NCBI RefSeq assembly: GCF_014640295.1
Contig: NZ_BMGR01000001.1
Coordinates: 434,001 to 498,000, forward strand
DNA: 64,000 nucleotides
Direction: 5' to 3'
Source of the DNA: Paenibacillus abyssi
GTDB lineage: Bacteria > Bacillota > Bacilli > Paenibacillales > Paenibacillaceae
Below are positions 51,922 to 61,989 of this stretch, piece by piece (within the stretch, counting starts at the first letter, position 1; every line of letters starts with the position of its first letter). The notes under the pieces are model-generated. The model ran no database searches. It saw nothing but the letters and a program-made list of their open reading frames with translations, and had not been told where the DNA came from. Made by a program: the position numbers and the translations under genes.

Positions 51922-53298
51922 CTATTTATTCGTGGCACTCCATGCTTTATCCCATGCTTCCTTATAAGCAGCGGCAAAATCGCCGGAGCTTGCGTATTTG
52001 CCTGCGAGAAGCTCCTGTACCATTCTTCCTGCATCATCGCCTGAGAAGCCCGAAGGTGTTTCGGTGAACGCAATATTCACGCCCGTTTCCAGCGCCGCTG
52101 CAGCTTGATCCTTCAGCGGACCCCAATCCGCACTGACATCCGTGAATGCCGGAGGAGATTTCAAGAATTCACTGTACGCTTTTAAATTCTCAGGCTGGAA
52201 CAGGAATTCCAAGAACAGCTTCGCTTCTTCCGGATGCTCCGACTCCGATGTGATGGCATACACGGAATCCTCCGCGGAGAGCACGACGGGCTCCGTACCG
52301 TCCACAATGGCGGGAAACGGTGCAAACCCGATATTCCCGGCCATGTCAGGGTTTAGCTTCAGCAGGTCTCCAAGCACCCACATCCCTTGGCTGAACAGCG
52401 CCGACTGGCCGCTTGCGAATGCTTCCTTCTGGTTATCGTAAGTCGCCGTCAAGGCATCCTTATTAATCAGTCCCGCTTCCTTCAGCTCCAGCAGCCTTCC
52501 GGCGAAAGCCTCAATTCCTCCGCCTGCCGCATCGAATTCAAGCTTGTCGGATTCATTGTTGATGAATGCCTTCCTTGCGTCCGTTACTCCATGCTTCTGC
52601 TTAATGACGCCGTGTGCCATAAACTCGATCAGATGTCCGAGCGTCCAGGAATCCTTGCCCGCCAGGAACATCGGCGTCATTTCCGGCTTCGCGTCTTTAA
52701 TCGTTTGGAGGTTTGACTTGAATTCCTCCCATGTCGCCGCTTCCTTGAGTCCGAGCTCCTCGAACACTTGCTTGTTGTAGAAGATGCCCGCCATCGTCAC
52801 ATTCGTCGCAACGCGGAATTGCTTGCCCGTCTTGATATCGGTGTTCAGTTCTTTGATAGCCGGCAGAACGCGCGCCCAGAAGGCTTCATTGGACAGATCC
52901 AGGTACTTGCCTTGATCGACATAATCCTGTGCATAAACCGTCGTAATATCCGGCACGTCCCCCGAGGCGAATTTAACTTTAATGACGTTGCTTGCATCCT
53001 TCTGGTATTCCTGCTCTACTTTAATATGAGGATGCTCTGCTTCAAACTTTGTGATCAGCTCATTTATGAGATCGATCGTTTCAACCTTACCTGTGAAAAA
53101 CTTTAACGTTACCTCTTCTTTCTGCTCGTTTGTCGCGGAGTCGTTCGTGTTGTTCGTAACGTTCGTGTCATTCGCCGCAGCGGCATTCTCCCCGTTACTT
53201 GTATTGCCGGCTGTGCTGCTGCCGGTCGAGCTGCAACCCGCAACAAGCATGATAACCAATACGGCACACATCAACCATGAAATAAGACGTCGATTCAC
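51922..53298 (-). CDS. Sugar-binding lipoprotein of the cyclodextran importer
   Basis: 458 residues. The signal sequence ends in the lipobox LVAGC (Cys near 22), followed by a Ser/Asn/Thr-rich linker. The family 1 binding-protein body has EVTLKFFTGKVETIDLINEL, SGDVPDITTVYAQDYVDQGK, MAGIFYNKQVFEELG and EDSVYAITSESEHPEEA. GTG 53298 follows GGGGAGG. As first gene of the operon it should bind isomaltooligosaccharides or cyclodextrans; the ligand is inferred from context. Confidence 0.9.
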   Translation of the reverse strand: MNRRLISWLMCAVLVIMLVAGCSSTGSSTAGNTSNGENAAAANDTNVTNNTNDSATNEQKEEVTLKFFTGKVETIDLINELITKFEAEHPHIKVEQEYQKDASNVIKVKFASGDVPDITTVYAQDYVDQGKYLDLSNEAFWARVLPAIKELNTDIKTGKQFRVATNVTMAGIFYNKQVFEELGLKEAATWEEFKSNLQTIKDAKPEMTPMFLAGKDSWTLGHLIEFMAHGVIKQKHGVTDARKAFINNESDKLEFDAAGGGIEAFAGRLLELKEAGLINKDALTATYDNQKEAFASGQSALFSQGMWVLGDLLKLNPDMAGNIGFAPFPAIVDGTEPVVLSAEDSVYAITSESEHPEEAKLFLEFLFQPENLKAYSEFLKSPPAFTDVSADWGPLKDQAAAALETGVNIAFTETPSGFSGDDAGRMVQELLAGKYASSGDFAAAYKEAWDKAWSATNK

Positions 53299-53529
53299 TT
53301 TATTTCCTCCCCATAAATTGTTTGTCTATTGCCTCTCTAGCGTAACTCTTCATCCTTACTTCTTAAAATACCTGATATTCGCGATTTTGGTACGCTTTTT
53401 TTAGATGTGCTTTACAATCTGTCCATAATATCCTATAAAATTAATTTGACTAGTAAATATCTAATAAAGATAAGAGGGATTCCTATTAAACTTCCTTTTC
53501 GTCTTAGACACTACCGTGAATGGAGCCTG

Positions 53530-55290
53530 ATGTCCAAGCTGACCGTGATGTCTTGTCTCCTGCTCTGTCTGTCGGTTTTCTTGGAATCCTATCTTTCTTA
53601 TATTCAATACACCCGTGATTTTCAGCGCCAGTCCTCAGAAAGAGTACAGCAAATCATCGATCAGGCTGCTCTGAATATCGATACGTATCTGGATGACTTG
53701 TACCGGTTGACCCTATCCCCTTATCGAAATGCCGGCATCATGAAGGCGCTTGAGGAACCTCCCGGGGAAACGGAGCTGGAGCAGCTGGAGAAACGGCGTT
53801 TGATTGAAAATTATTTGGATGAAATCATGATTTATCCCCGCGAGGATATTTTGCGCGTATCGATTGTTACCGACCATATTTACTCCAGCGCCCGCTTGCC
53901 TACGAATCTCGTTCCGGATGAGAGCTTGGAAGCCTACGACTGGTACAAACAAGCGCTGGCTTCCCAGGAATATATCTTTGTGCCTGCGCGTAATAATGAG
54001 TTCGTCCGAAGCAAAGGCAGTGTGGAGGTATTCTCAGTGATCAAGCAGCTCAGAAGCATAAGCAATACGCAAAACATCTTGGGTGTGATCAAAGCGGACG
54101 CCAACTATAACGCCATCGTGGAAATTGTAGACCGGGCCGAGATGGGTTGGGGAGGCGGATTATTCATCCTTGACGAATATAATGAATTTATTTATGCCTC
54201 TGATGAAACGCACAAGGGTACGGCGCTATCTGCACTGTCTCAGGATATTCCTAACAATGATAATTACTTATACAATACATCTGCTATTCCCAGGACCAAT
54301 TGGAAGATTGTTGCGGTTAATTCGGTACAAGAGATGAATCGCGAAGCCATCCAAACGCGCAATCGAGCCTTGATGTTCTCTATTGGCAGCGCGCTCGTCT
54401 TTATCCTGCTGCTCATGATTTATGTACGGTACTTTCTAAAACCGCTTTTATCCATTGTGATGCTTATGAAAGAAGTAGAAATAGGCAAGCTGGACGTGAC
54501 CTTTCAAAGCAGCCGGAGAGATGAGATGGGCTATTTGGGATCCGCCTTCAATCGCTTAGTCAAACGAATCGGCGAGATGCTGCAAGAGAATACGACGCTG
54601 GTGCGCGAGGTTTATGAAACCAAACTGCTGCAGCAGGAAGCGCAGATCAACGCCTTATTCAGCCAGATTCAGCCCCACTTCATCTTTAACACGCTCAACA
54701 TGATCAGTTTGTCGATCCAATCCGGCAAGCCGGACAAGGCGAATCAACATATTCATGAGCTGAGCAAAATTCTGCGAAGCATGTCGCAATGGGACAAGGA
54801 AATACCGCTGTACAAGGAAGTGGACTTGCTTCATGCTTATCTGAGCATCCAAAGCAGCCGATACGAGGGACGACTCTCCTATCACATTGCGGTCGATCGC
54901 GCCTTGGAACGTTATCCCGTCCCCGCTCTGCTGCTTCAACCGCTGGTGGAAAATGCTGTCCTGCACGGCTGTGAGCGAAAAAAAGGGCCAACAACGATTA
55001 CCGTCACTGCCGAAATCGTTCAAAACCGTGTTGTTTTTGCAGTAAAGGACGACGGCCAAGGCATAGACATGGAGACGCTGCATCGCCTTCAGCGAAAAGT
55101 CGACGGATTGGAAGAAGACAGCGGCGGTAACGGAAGCAGCTCCGGCATCGGGCTCGTCAATGTAAATCAACGAATCAAGGTGCGTTACGGGCAGGAATAC
55201 GGGTTAAGCATCTCAAGTTCGATTCATGAAGGAACAACAGTGGTCCTTACGATTCCTAATATGGCACCTAAGGAGGCATGCGATGTTTAA
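53530..55290 (+). CDS. YesM-type sensor histidine kinase
   Basis: 586 residues from ATG 53530. Two membrane helices (about 5-25 and 287-307) frame a Cache-like extracellular domain, followed by HAMP (EIGKLDVTFQSSRRDEM). The His_kinase motif ALFSQIQPHFIFNTLNMISL carries the phosphorylated His. HATPase motifs are LVENAVLHGC and SSGIGLVNVNQRI. The N-terminal extension LPFRLRHYREWSLMSK before this ATG is family-like, so translation may begin earlier, possibly at ATT 53485, which has GAGGG six bases upstream. It is divergent from the cyclodextran operon and overlaps the response regulator gene. Confidence 0.85.
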   Translation: MSKLTVMSCLLLCLSVFLESYLSYIQYTRDFQRQSSERVQQIIDQAALNIDTYLDDLYRLTLSPYRNAGIMKALEEPPGETELEQLEKRRLIENYLDEIMIYPREDILRVSIVTDHIYSSARLPTNLVPDESLEAYDWYKQALASQEYIFVPARNNEFVRSKGSVEVFSVIKQLRSISNTQNILGVIKADANYNAIVEIVDRAEMGWGGGLFILDEYNEFIYASDETHKGTALSALSQDIPNNDNYLYNTSAIPRTNWKIVAVNSVQEMNREAIQTRNRALMFSIGSALVFILLLMIYVRYFLKPLLSIVMLMKEVEIGKLDVTFQSSRRDEMGYLGSAFNRLVKRIGEMLQENTTLVREVYETKLLQQEAQINALFSQIQPHFIFNTLNMISLSIQSGKPDKANQHIHELSKILRSMSQWDKEIPLYKEVDLLHAYLSIQSSRYEGRLSYHIAVDRALERYPVPALLLQPLVENAVLHGCERKKGPTTITVTAEIVQNRVVFAVKDDGQGIDMETLHRLQRKVDGLEEDSGGNGSSSGIGLVNVNQRIKVRYGQEYGLSISSSIHEGTTVVLTIPNMAPKEACDV

Positions 55291-56917
55291 GCTGATGATT
55301 GTAGATGACGAACCGTTAACGCGGCAATTTTTCAAGACAAACATAAGCCTGATGCACCCGCAGTGGTTATGCGCCGGCGAAGCCGGCGACGGAGAGGAAG
55401 CATTGGCCCTTCTTGATCAAGGAGAAGTCTTCGACCTGATCGTAACTGACATCAAGATGCCGGGCATGTCAGGACTCGAGCTTGTGCAGAAACTGGCCGA
55501 ACGACCTTCCAGGCCTCACACCGTCATCCTCTCCGGATACGACGAATTTCTCATGGCCAAGGAAGCGATGAAGCATGGCGTTCATGATTATTTGCTGAAG
55601 CCGATCGTAAATGAGGAGGTGACCGCTGTCTTAAGTAAGCTTGCTTCGCAGCTGACAGCCGAGCGATCGGATGAAGCGGCTTATCGATCACTGTTGTCAT
55701 TGTCGACGGAGTCGCGGGAGCAGGTGGCCAGAAATTTTCTGCGCGCTGTCATCTCTGACAACAATATGGAAATTAAAATATTGTATCCTATGCTGCATCG
55801 GTTAAAGATCAGCTTGCTTGACGCAGAAGGAGCCATCATGATTGTGGACCTGGACGAGAGCCAGCTGTTCGAACGCGAAATCTCAGCCAGTCACAAGGCC
55901 TTATACCGTTATATTGTGCATCAGACCGCAAACGAGCTGACAGCCTCCAGCCCGGGGACAATTCCCTTTATTGACAATGAGGAGCGAACGGTATTGTTTG
56001 TGGCCGGCGATGACGCAACCGATGTCTTTCATCGCTGCCAAGATTTATTCGAGGAGTTGTCGCGGAAAATAGTTGAGATGACGAATCTCCATCTGCATGG
56101 GGCATTGGGCTCTCCGGAAATGGAGGTTCTGCAGCTCATCTTCTCCTACCGTAAAGCATCTCAAGCGATGAAGCGGCTCTTGTTTACGGAACCGAAGGAA
56201 ACCGGGACCTTGTTCATGGATGACACGGAACTGCATCTGAGGGTACGGAGACTGGAAAAAGCGGTCTCAACCCTTCCTGCTGCCTCCGCGGAAGACCTCG
56301 GAATGAAGCTTCACGCTTCGCTTCAGTTGATTGCCAAAGAACTGGAGCCGATGGATCGAAGGAAACTGGTTCTAATTGGCCTATATATATTAAAGAATGT
56401 GAGACGCGTCTTCCCAGAGGAAACGATTCAGGAACGGATCGGTGCCGCATTGCAAATCATGAAGCAGCAAACATTATCCGGACCGGAGAAATACAGCTCG
56501 GCTGATGCGGTTTCCTTATATCGCAAAATGCTGGAAAGCGTGTATGCCGAGGTACAGCAGGAACGTCCTCTCCATGCACCGGAAAGCAGCGAACATGAGA
56601 TTGTAACAAAAGTAAAAGCTTATATCATGGAGAATTTCACCGAACCTATTAGTCTGGGTCATATTGCAGAGAAGATGGGGCTCTCCTATAGCTATTTAAG
56701 CAGCTTGTTTCACCAGAATACACAAGAATCCTATATCAAATATTTGACGCGCGTCCGCATGGAGTATGCGGCCTCCCTACTGCGAAAGAAACCCGCGGTA
56801 AAGGTCTATGACGTTGCTGAGAAGATCGGCTATGTAAGCGTTAAGCACTTCTCGTATGTCTTCAAACAGCACTTCGGAATTCCGCCCGGCCAGTACCAGG
56901 ACAAATTCATCCGATAA
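55283..56917 (+). CDS. YesN-type AraC-family response regulator
   Basis: 544 residues. The receiver domain has DDEP at 8-11, phosphoacceptor Asp near 56 in LIVTDIKMPGMSG and Lys in LLKPIVNEE. A long linker domain precedes a C-terminal AraC helix-turn-helix pair (ISLGHIAEKMGLSYSYLSSL, VYDVAEKIGYVSVKHFSYVF). ATG 55283 follows AAGGAGG and overlaps the kinase stop by eight bases. It presumably activates the divergent importer/GH operon in response to an extracellular glucan. Confidence 0.9.
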   Translation: MFKLMIVDDEPLTRQFFKTNISLMHPQWLCAGEAGDGEEALALLDQGEVFDLIVTDIKMPGMSGLELVQKLAERPSRPHTVILSGYDEFLMAKEAMKHGVHDYLLKPIVNEEVTAVLSKLASQLTAERSDEAAYRSLLSLSTESREQVARNFLRAVISDNNMEIKILYPMLHRLKISLLDAEGAIMIVDLDESQLFEREISASHKALYRYIVHQTANELTASSPGTIPFIDNEERTVLFVAGDDATDVFHRCQDLFEELSRKIVEMTNLHLHGALGSPEMEVLQLIFSYRKASQAMKRLLFTEPKETGTLFMDDTELHLRVRRLEKAVSTLPAASAEDLGMKLHASLQLIAKELEPMDRRKLVLIGLYILKNVRRVFPEETIQERIGAALQIMKQQTLSGPEKYSSADAVSLYRKMLESVYAEVQQERPLHAPESSEHEIVTKVKAYIMENFTEPISLGHIAEKMGLSYSYLSSLFHQNTQESYIKYLTRVRMEYAASLLRKKPAVKVYDVAEKIGYVSVKHFSYVFKQHFGIPPGQYQDKFIR

Positions 56918-57095
56918 TTTCTGCATAGACTACAATATCTATAAGCATTTCTACCTCCGAATACATAAAAAGGATTCGCATTTCTGCGAACCCCTGACTG
57001 GATGTCATAACAACATCTATGGATATCTATAACTGAGAATACATAATTGCTTTAAAAAAAGTTATCTAAAAAATCATACAGAAATTAACTCAAAC

Positions 57096-58613
57096 TTATG
57101 ATACAGTTCGGCGAGCTGTCTGTACCGGCAGGTTTTCGCTTAGACCAAGCGTCTGCGCTGTTGAAGTCTGAATTTCTTCGATAAGCTCTGGTTTATTCAT
57201 TAGTGATTCGCCATAAGTAGGAATCATTTCTTTTATTTTCGGTGCCCAGGCTTTTATATGTTGCGGGAAGCATTTTGCTATGACCTCAAGCATGACGGAA
57301 ACGGCGGTAGAAGCACCCGGAGATGCGCCGAGCAATGCGGCGATCGAGCCGTCAGCGGCACTAATAACTTCCGTACCGAATTGTAGCGTTCCTTTGCCTG
57401 CAGCAGTATCCTTGATAACTTGCACACGCTGGCCCGCTACGACTAAATCCCAATCCTCATTTTTGGCGTTCGGGATAAACTCCCGTAATTCTTCCATGCG
57501 CTTTTCTTTCGATAACATAACTTGCTCGATCAGGTATTTTGTCAATGCAAGGTTTTTTGCGCCTGCCGCCAACATCGTTACGAGATTATCCGGTTTTACG
57601 GAAGTGATCAAATCAAACATGGAACCGGATTTTAAAAACTTTGGTGTGAAGCCGGCAAACGGCCCGAATAACAACGATTTTTTATTGTCGATATATCTTG
57701 TGTCAAGATGCGGAACAGACATTGGTGGAGCACCAACCTTAGCTTTGCCGTATACTTTTGCGTGATGCTGCTCTACAACAACCGGATTATTACAGACCAT
57801 AAATAGTCCGCTTACCGGGAATCCTCCAATATGTTTTCCTTCAGGAATACCGGATTTTTGCAGCAAGTGCAGGCTTCCTCCTCCGCCCCCGATAAAGACG
57901 AATTTTGCAGTACGGCGTTCGACGCTACCGTTATCGACGTTGCGCACTTTTAATTCCCATAACCCGTCGCTAGTACGTTTTATATTATCAACACTATGTT
58001 TGTATTTTATCTCGACGTTCTTACTCTTTAAATGGTTAAATAACATGCGTGTTAAAGCACCAAAATTGACATCAGTTCCAGAGTCAATTTTTGTTGCAGC
58101 GATAGGTTCATTGGTTGAACGGTTTTTCATCATAAGTGGAATCCATTCCATCAGTTTTTCCGGGTCATCGGAAAATTTCATCCCTTGAAACAAGGGATTG
58201 TTAGATAGTGCTTCATAACGTTTCTTTAAAAACGTTACATCCTGTTTTCCTTGTACAAAACTAATATGAGGCAATGACATGATAAAGTCCTGCGGATTAT
58301 TTATCAGCTTGCTGTTTACAAGATAAGACCAGAACTGCATTGAAACTTGAAATTGTTCATTAATAGTTATGGCTTTGCTAACATCTATGGATCCGTCCGG
58401 TTGTTCAACGGTGTAGTTAAGCTCGCACAGTGCCGCGTGCCCCGTTCCTGCATTATTCCATTCGTTAGAGCTTTCCTCTCCTGCGTTTGCGAGCTTCTCA
58501 ACCACTGTAATTTCCCAGTCCGGTACTAATTCTTTCAACAGTGACCCCAAAGTCGCACTCATGATTCCGGCACCAATTAAGATAACGTCTGTTTTAGATT
58601 TTCTGTTGCTCAT
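57096..58613 (-). CDS. mqo: Malate:quinone oxidoreductase
   Basis: 505-residue membrane-associated FAD enzyme that oxidises malate to oxaloacetate and reduces quinone. The FAD-binding start [20 protein letters not shown] and the Mqo-specific [19 protein letters not shown] and [20 protein letters not shown] are all present, and the length is normal. It is a single gene on its own, with no tricarboxylic acid cycle partner nearby. About 150 AT-rich bases upstream separate it from the next terminator and probably hold its promoter. Confidence 0.9.
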   Translation of the reverse strand: MSNRKSKTDVILIGAGIMSATLGSLLKELVPDWEITVVEKLANAGEESSNEWNNAGTGHAALCELNYTVEQPDGSIDVSKAITINEQFQVSMQFWSYLVNSKLINNPQDFIMSLPHISFVQGKQDVTFLKKRYEALSNNPLFQGMKFSDDPEKLMEWIPLMMKNRSTNEPIAATKIDSGTDVNFGALTRMLFNHLKSKNVEIKYKHSVDNIKRTSDGLWELKVRNVDNGSVERRTAKFVFIGGGGGSLHLLQKSGIPEGKHIGGFPVSGLFMVCNNPVVVEQHHAKVYGKAKVGAPPMSVPHLDTRYIDNKKSLLFGPFAGFTPKFLKSGSMFDLITSVKPDNLVTMLAAGAKNLALTKYLIEQVMLSKEKRMEELREFIPNAKNEDWDLVVAGQRVQVIKDTAAGKGTLQFGTEVISAADGSIAALLGASPGASTAVSVMLEVIAKCFPQHIKAWAPKIKEMIPTYGESLMNKPELIEEIQTSTAQTLGLSENLPVQTARRTVS

Positions 58614-58764
58614 TTTTACCGTCCTTATACGCTAAAATTAGAAGAAAATAACCCTATATAGTGTATCACTATTATTTATAGATTAAAATATCTATTTACA
58701 GTTATATGGCAGTTATTTGTAAACCGTTAAAAAGTGTCCACAACGCACTGCATTACGATGTGAT

Positions 58765-58793
58765 AAAAAAACCGTATAGAAATCTATACGGTT
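58765..58793 (-). terminator. Intrinsic terminator after the lone binding-protein gene
   Basis: AACCGTATAGA (58770-58780) pairs perfectly with TCTATACGGTT (58783-58793) with two bases between. The A run at 58765-58770 gives a U run on the minus strand. It starts ten bases past the binding-protein stop. Confidence 0.85.
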
Positions 58794-58802
58794 CTACGTC
58801 AA

Positions 58803-59933
58803 TTATTTTGTACTTTGTCTTACAATAATCTCTTCATAGAGATTCATCCATTTATCAAGCTCGGCAAGCAGGTTGGCCGAATCCAGAAACTTAATCGGTA
58901 CGTTCTGCAGCCCTGTGTCCAGACTTGTGCTAGTGGGCGTCATATCCCTCTCCAACATAATCGGCTGAGCTTCGGTCAACATATAATCATAAAAGAGAGC
59001 TGCCGCGTAGGGATGCGGGGCATTTTTGGTTATGCCTATCCCGCTTGGCAGAGCGATGGCCGGATCAAGTGCGAACCAATCAATCGGCTGCCCTTCTCTT
59101 TTCATCTGATCCACTTTATAACTGTATACAGTCAATCCGATCGGCACCTCGCCCGTTCCGACCATCTGCGTCAGAAGGGAGTGACCGTTAATAACGGTCA
59201 AGCCGTTTGTTTTCACCAAATCCTTGAAATATTGAATTCCCTTCTCTTCTCCCCATTCCATCGCCAAAGGCGCAAGCCACTCATCATCGGTCGATTCAAT
59301 TCCGAGTTGCCCCTTCCATTTTGGATCTAGCAGTTCCTCATAGGTTTTCGGAAGGTCATCCTTTTTTATTTTATTGGTATTATAAGCTTGAACGATCAGA
59401 TTAATTCTTGCGGCAACCCATTCTTGATGTGGGGGAACAGCTTCCTTCATTAAATCTTTATGATAAGGCGAAGTTATCTTTTGTAACAAGCCTTCCTGGT
59501 GAATCGCCTCAATGTCCGGCCCCACCGCCTCCACCATATCGATATTCAGCTTGCCTGCCCCCGCTTCAGTGACGACACGAGCACGGACCTCTACAGAGCC
59601 CGACCTCCAGATGTTAACCTTAATGCCATATTTGTCGGTGAATGCTTTAGCAATGTGCTCAATATCCGGTGCACTCATTGAGGTATACAAATTGATCTCA
59701 CCCTCTTGTTTTGCTTTTTCCAACAGGAATTGTTCTCTGTCCGCTCCCTCATACGAGGCAATTTCCTCAAAGGGAGAGACCGCTTCCTGGCTGCCGGCTT
59801 GTGCAGATTGTTGTACCCCTAGCGTTGAATTCGTACTGGACTGACCGCAAGCTGTGATAAGGAAGGTAAACAAGCATACTGCTATCCATACGGAAATGAT
59901 GCGGCGTATCCCTGTTTGACGGTAATGTTTCAT
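58803..59933 (-). CDS. ABC-type extracellular solute-binding lipoprotein (AfuA/PotD type)
   Basis: 376 residues. The signal sequence ends in the lipobox ITAC (Cys near 29). The mature region INLYTSMSAPDIEHIAKAFT, WRSGSVEVRARVVTEAGAGK, DMVEAVGPDIEAI and GIGITKNAPHPYAAALFYDY belongs to the iron/putrescine/thiamine-type binding proteins (SBP_bac_6/8 group). No permease or ATPase gene is next to it. It lies 46 bases after the amidase gene, in the same transcript, and may bring the substrate of that enzyme; its ligand is unknown. Confidence 0.85.
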   Translation of the reverse strand: MKHYRQTGIRRIISVWIAVCLFTFLITACGQSSTNSTLGVQQSAQAGSQEAVSPFEEIASYEGADREQFLLEKAKQEGEINLYTSMSAPDIEHIAKAFTDKYGIKVNIWRSGSVEVRARVVTEAGAGKLNIDMVEAVGPDIEAIHQEGLLQKITSPYHKDLMKEAVPPHQEWVAARINLIVQAYNTNKIKKDDLPKTYEELLDPKWKGQLGIESTDDEWLAPLAMEWGEEKGIQYFKDLVKTNGLTVINGHSLLTQMVGTGEVPIGLTVYSYKVDQMKREGQPIDWFALDPAIALPSGIGITKNAPHPYAAALFYDYMLTEAQPIMLERDMTPTSTSLDTGLQNVPIKFLDSANLLAELDKWMNLYEEIIVRQSTK

Positions 59934-59979
59934 CGTTTACAATTCCCCCTGTGTTGAATGTTATTGCTGCACCTAAACA

Positions 59980-60696
59980 TCAGGATAGAGAAGGAACATC
60001 TTGATCAATCGACACCATTTTCTGTTCGAGCTCGTCTAAAGACAGTACGGATGCGTATTTGGCATCCATGTCAAACAGATTCGCGCAGTGAGCAAAATAA
60101 GAACGGTCGAAGCAGCAGTCCTCCACCACAAATGTGGTATACCCGTGTGAACACGAATCGACGACCGATGCCCGGAGACAACCGGAGGTAGAGCCGCCAC
60201 ATACAACAACCGTATCGATCTGGTGTTTGACAAGGTAGCTGTTTAGTGAGGTGTCAAAGAACATGCTTGCTTTTGTTTTATCGAGCACCCACTCCTCTTT
60301 CAGCGGGGAAACGGCTGCAGGAAATTCATTGAAGTAAGGATCGTTCGGGTCGATCTGACGAACCGCTTTTGTCGCCTTCCCCGCAAACTGCTGATTGTAG
60401 CGATCAGCTCTTGTAAAGATCACGGGGTACTTCTTCTCCCTGAATAATGCAATCAAACGCTGATATTGCGGCACGTCCTTCCAAAATGCGTCTCCACAAG
60501 CCGAAGAGTATTCCTTTAATGCTTCCTCAAGCGGCTGCGGCTTGGAACCTACGAATCCGATTGTAACGTCAATGACGACAAGCGCTGGATTTTTCCCCAT
60601 CGTTAAAGGTCTTCTGTGCCCGGATTTTACATAATTCCGGAATTCCGATTCGGGTATCGATTTCATCCATTCCTTCATCTCGAACTGTTCTTCCAT
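59980..60696 (-). CDS. Isochorismatase-family amidohydrolase
   Basis: 238-residue cysteine hydrolase. The catalytic triad is Asp in ALVVIDVTIGFVG, Lys in VLDKTKASMFFDT and Cys in VVCGGSTSGCLRASVVDSCS. The STSGC-x-R-A-x-V-x-D pattern is typical of N-carbamoylsarcosine amidase- or maleamate amidase-like members, which act on small amides or carbamoyl compounds. ATG 60696 (MEEQFEMKEW) is preferred because AAGGA is about eight bases upstream. It is divergent from the LysR gene, which is its likely regulator. Confidence 0.85.
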   Translation of the reverse strand: MEEQFEMKEWMKSIPESEFRNYVKSGHRRPLTMGKNPALVVIDVTIGFVGSKPQPLEEALKEYSSACGDAFWKDVPQYQRLIALFREKKYPVIFTRADRYNQQFAGKATKAVRQIDPNDPYFNEFPAAVSPLKEEWVLDKTKASMFFDTSLNSYLVKHQIDTVVVCGGSTSGCLRASVVDSCSHGYTTFVVEDCCFDRSYFAHCANLFDMDAKYASVLSLDELEQKMVSIDQDVPSLS

Positions 60697-60895
60697 TGTC
60701 CTCATCCTTCCACTCACCATTTTGAGAGAAATTTCGTGACATCAGCAAATAACATTAATAAAATAAATGATAGCGCTTACTATTGGAAGTGAGCTGCTGC
60801 ATTCATAGTTATAGTATATTGATGTTTTGAAAGATTTAATAATTGTATTTTCCAATATTAATTATATGGTTTTTAAATATTTGGAGGGGTGTCCA

Positions 60896-61786
60896 GTGGA
60901 ACTGAAATACATAGAAGCCTTTTTAAAGGTTGTAGAGATGGGAAGCTTTTCAGAAGCTTCCAGTTCAATGCACATCTCCCAACCGACCATCAGCTTGCGT
61001 ATTCAGAAATTGGAACAGGAATTGAATACGGTTTTGTTCGAACGTAACGGTGGCAAAAAGGCTGTTTTAACGGATGCAGGAAAAAAACTTTATCCCTTCT
61101 ATAAGGAAGGACTGCGCTCGATTCTGAAGGGGAATGAAGTGCTGCAATCGGGCTATCGGGGCGTCGGCAGACTGCGATTATCCTGTCCCAACCATGTGGG
61201 CCGGTTCATCTTGCCAGGCGTTTTAAAATCCCTTTATGAACATTTTCCGGATATTGAGTTTAATGTGAACGTAAGTACAACAATGCAAATCGTCGATGAT
61301 ATCAAAAAAGGAGAAACCGATGTCGGGTTCATATTTCTTGATTCGGAAGCAACAGATGAGTCCTATACCATTATCCCCATCGCAATGGAAAAAACAGTGC
61401 TGGTCGCCGCTCCCCACCATCCTCTCGTCAAACTGGGTCCTATAAAGATTAAGGATCTGGCGGATGAAAAATTTATCGTGTTTGCAAAAGCGTCCAACAA
61501 AAACATCATCATCGATCGTTTTTTCAGTAAGCACGGTTTGAAGGAATATAACACGATTGAAATCAAGAATCTGGAATGGATCAAAACGATGGTCAATAGC
61601 GGTCTCGGCATTTCTTTTCTGCAAAAAAGTATTGTTGAAGTGGAATTGCAACATCGCGAGTTGGAAGAAATCATATTGACACCACCTTTGCCGGATACAC
61701 CAATCTCGATTATTTATAGAAATGATGTGCTGCAGGAAATCCAATACACCATTATCAAAACGATAAAGGAAATGTACCGGACTTGA
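60896..61786 (+). CDS. LysR-family transcriptional regulator
   Basis: 296 residues. The start is GTG 60896 (MELKYIEAFLKVVEMG), six bases after GGAGGGG. The DNA-binding helix-turn-helix is SFSEASSSMHISQPTISLRI near 17-36. The C-terminal effector domain has VGRLRLSCPNHVGRFILPGV and VNSGLGISFLQKSIVE. The 200-base divergent region to the amidase gene, containing ATAGTTATAGTATATTG-type AT-rich DNA, probably holds both promoters. Confidence 0.9.
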   Translation: MELKYIEAFLKVVEMGSFSEASSSMHISQPTISLRIQKLEQELNTVLFERNGGKKAVLTDAGKKLYPFYKEGLRSILKGNEVLQSGYRGVGRLRLSCPNHVGRFILPGVLKSLYEHFPDIEFNVNVSTTMQIVDDIKKGETDVGFIFLDSEATDESYTIIPIAMEKTVLVAAPHHPLVKLGPIKIKDLADEKFIVFAKASNKNIIIDRFFSKHGLKEYNTIEIKNLEWIKTMVNSGLGISFLQKSIVEVELQHRELEEIILTPPLPDTPISIIYRNDVLQEIQYTIIKTIKEMYRT

Positions 61787-61823
61787 TCACGCGGTATCGT
61801 ACCGAGGTTAAGGGCAGCAGTAA

Positions 61824-61843
61824 AGCCGCCCTTTCGGGCGGCT
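61824..61843. terminator. GC-rich hairpin between LysR and selO genes
   Basis: AGCCGCCC (61824-61831) pairs with GGGCGGCT (61836-61843) around four bases, in the convergent gap. There is no long T run, so its strength as a terminator is uncertain. Confidence 0.5.
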
Positions 61844-61989
61844 AAACTCTTTGCGCTCTGTTCCTTGTTCCAGCATCTTCGCAATCTTGTTTATCCGGCG
61901 TTAGTACATCTTAACTTTCCCTTCCTCATAAAACCGTGCTCGTGAAAGTCAAGTTTTTTACGATAATTAGTCAGTCTATTGCTTCTATA

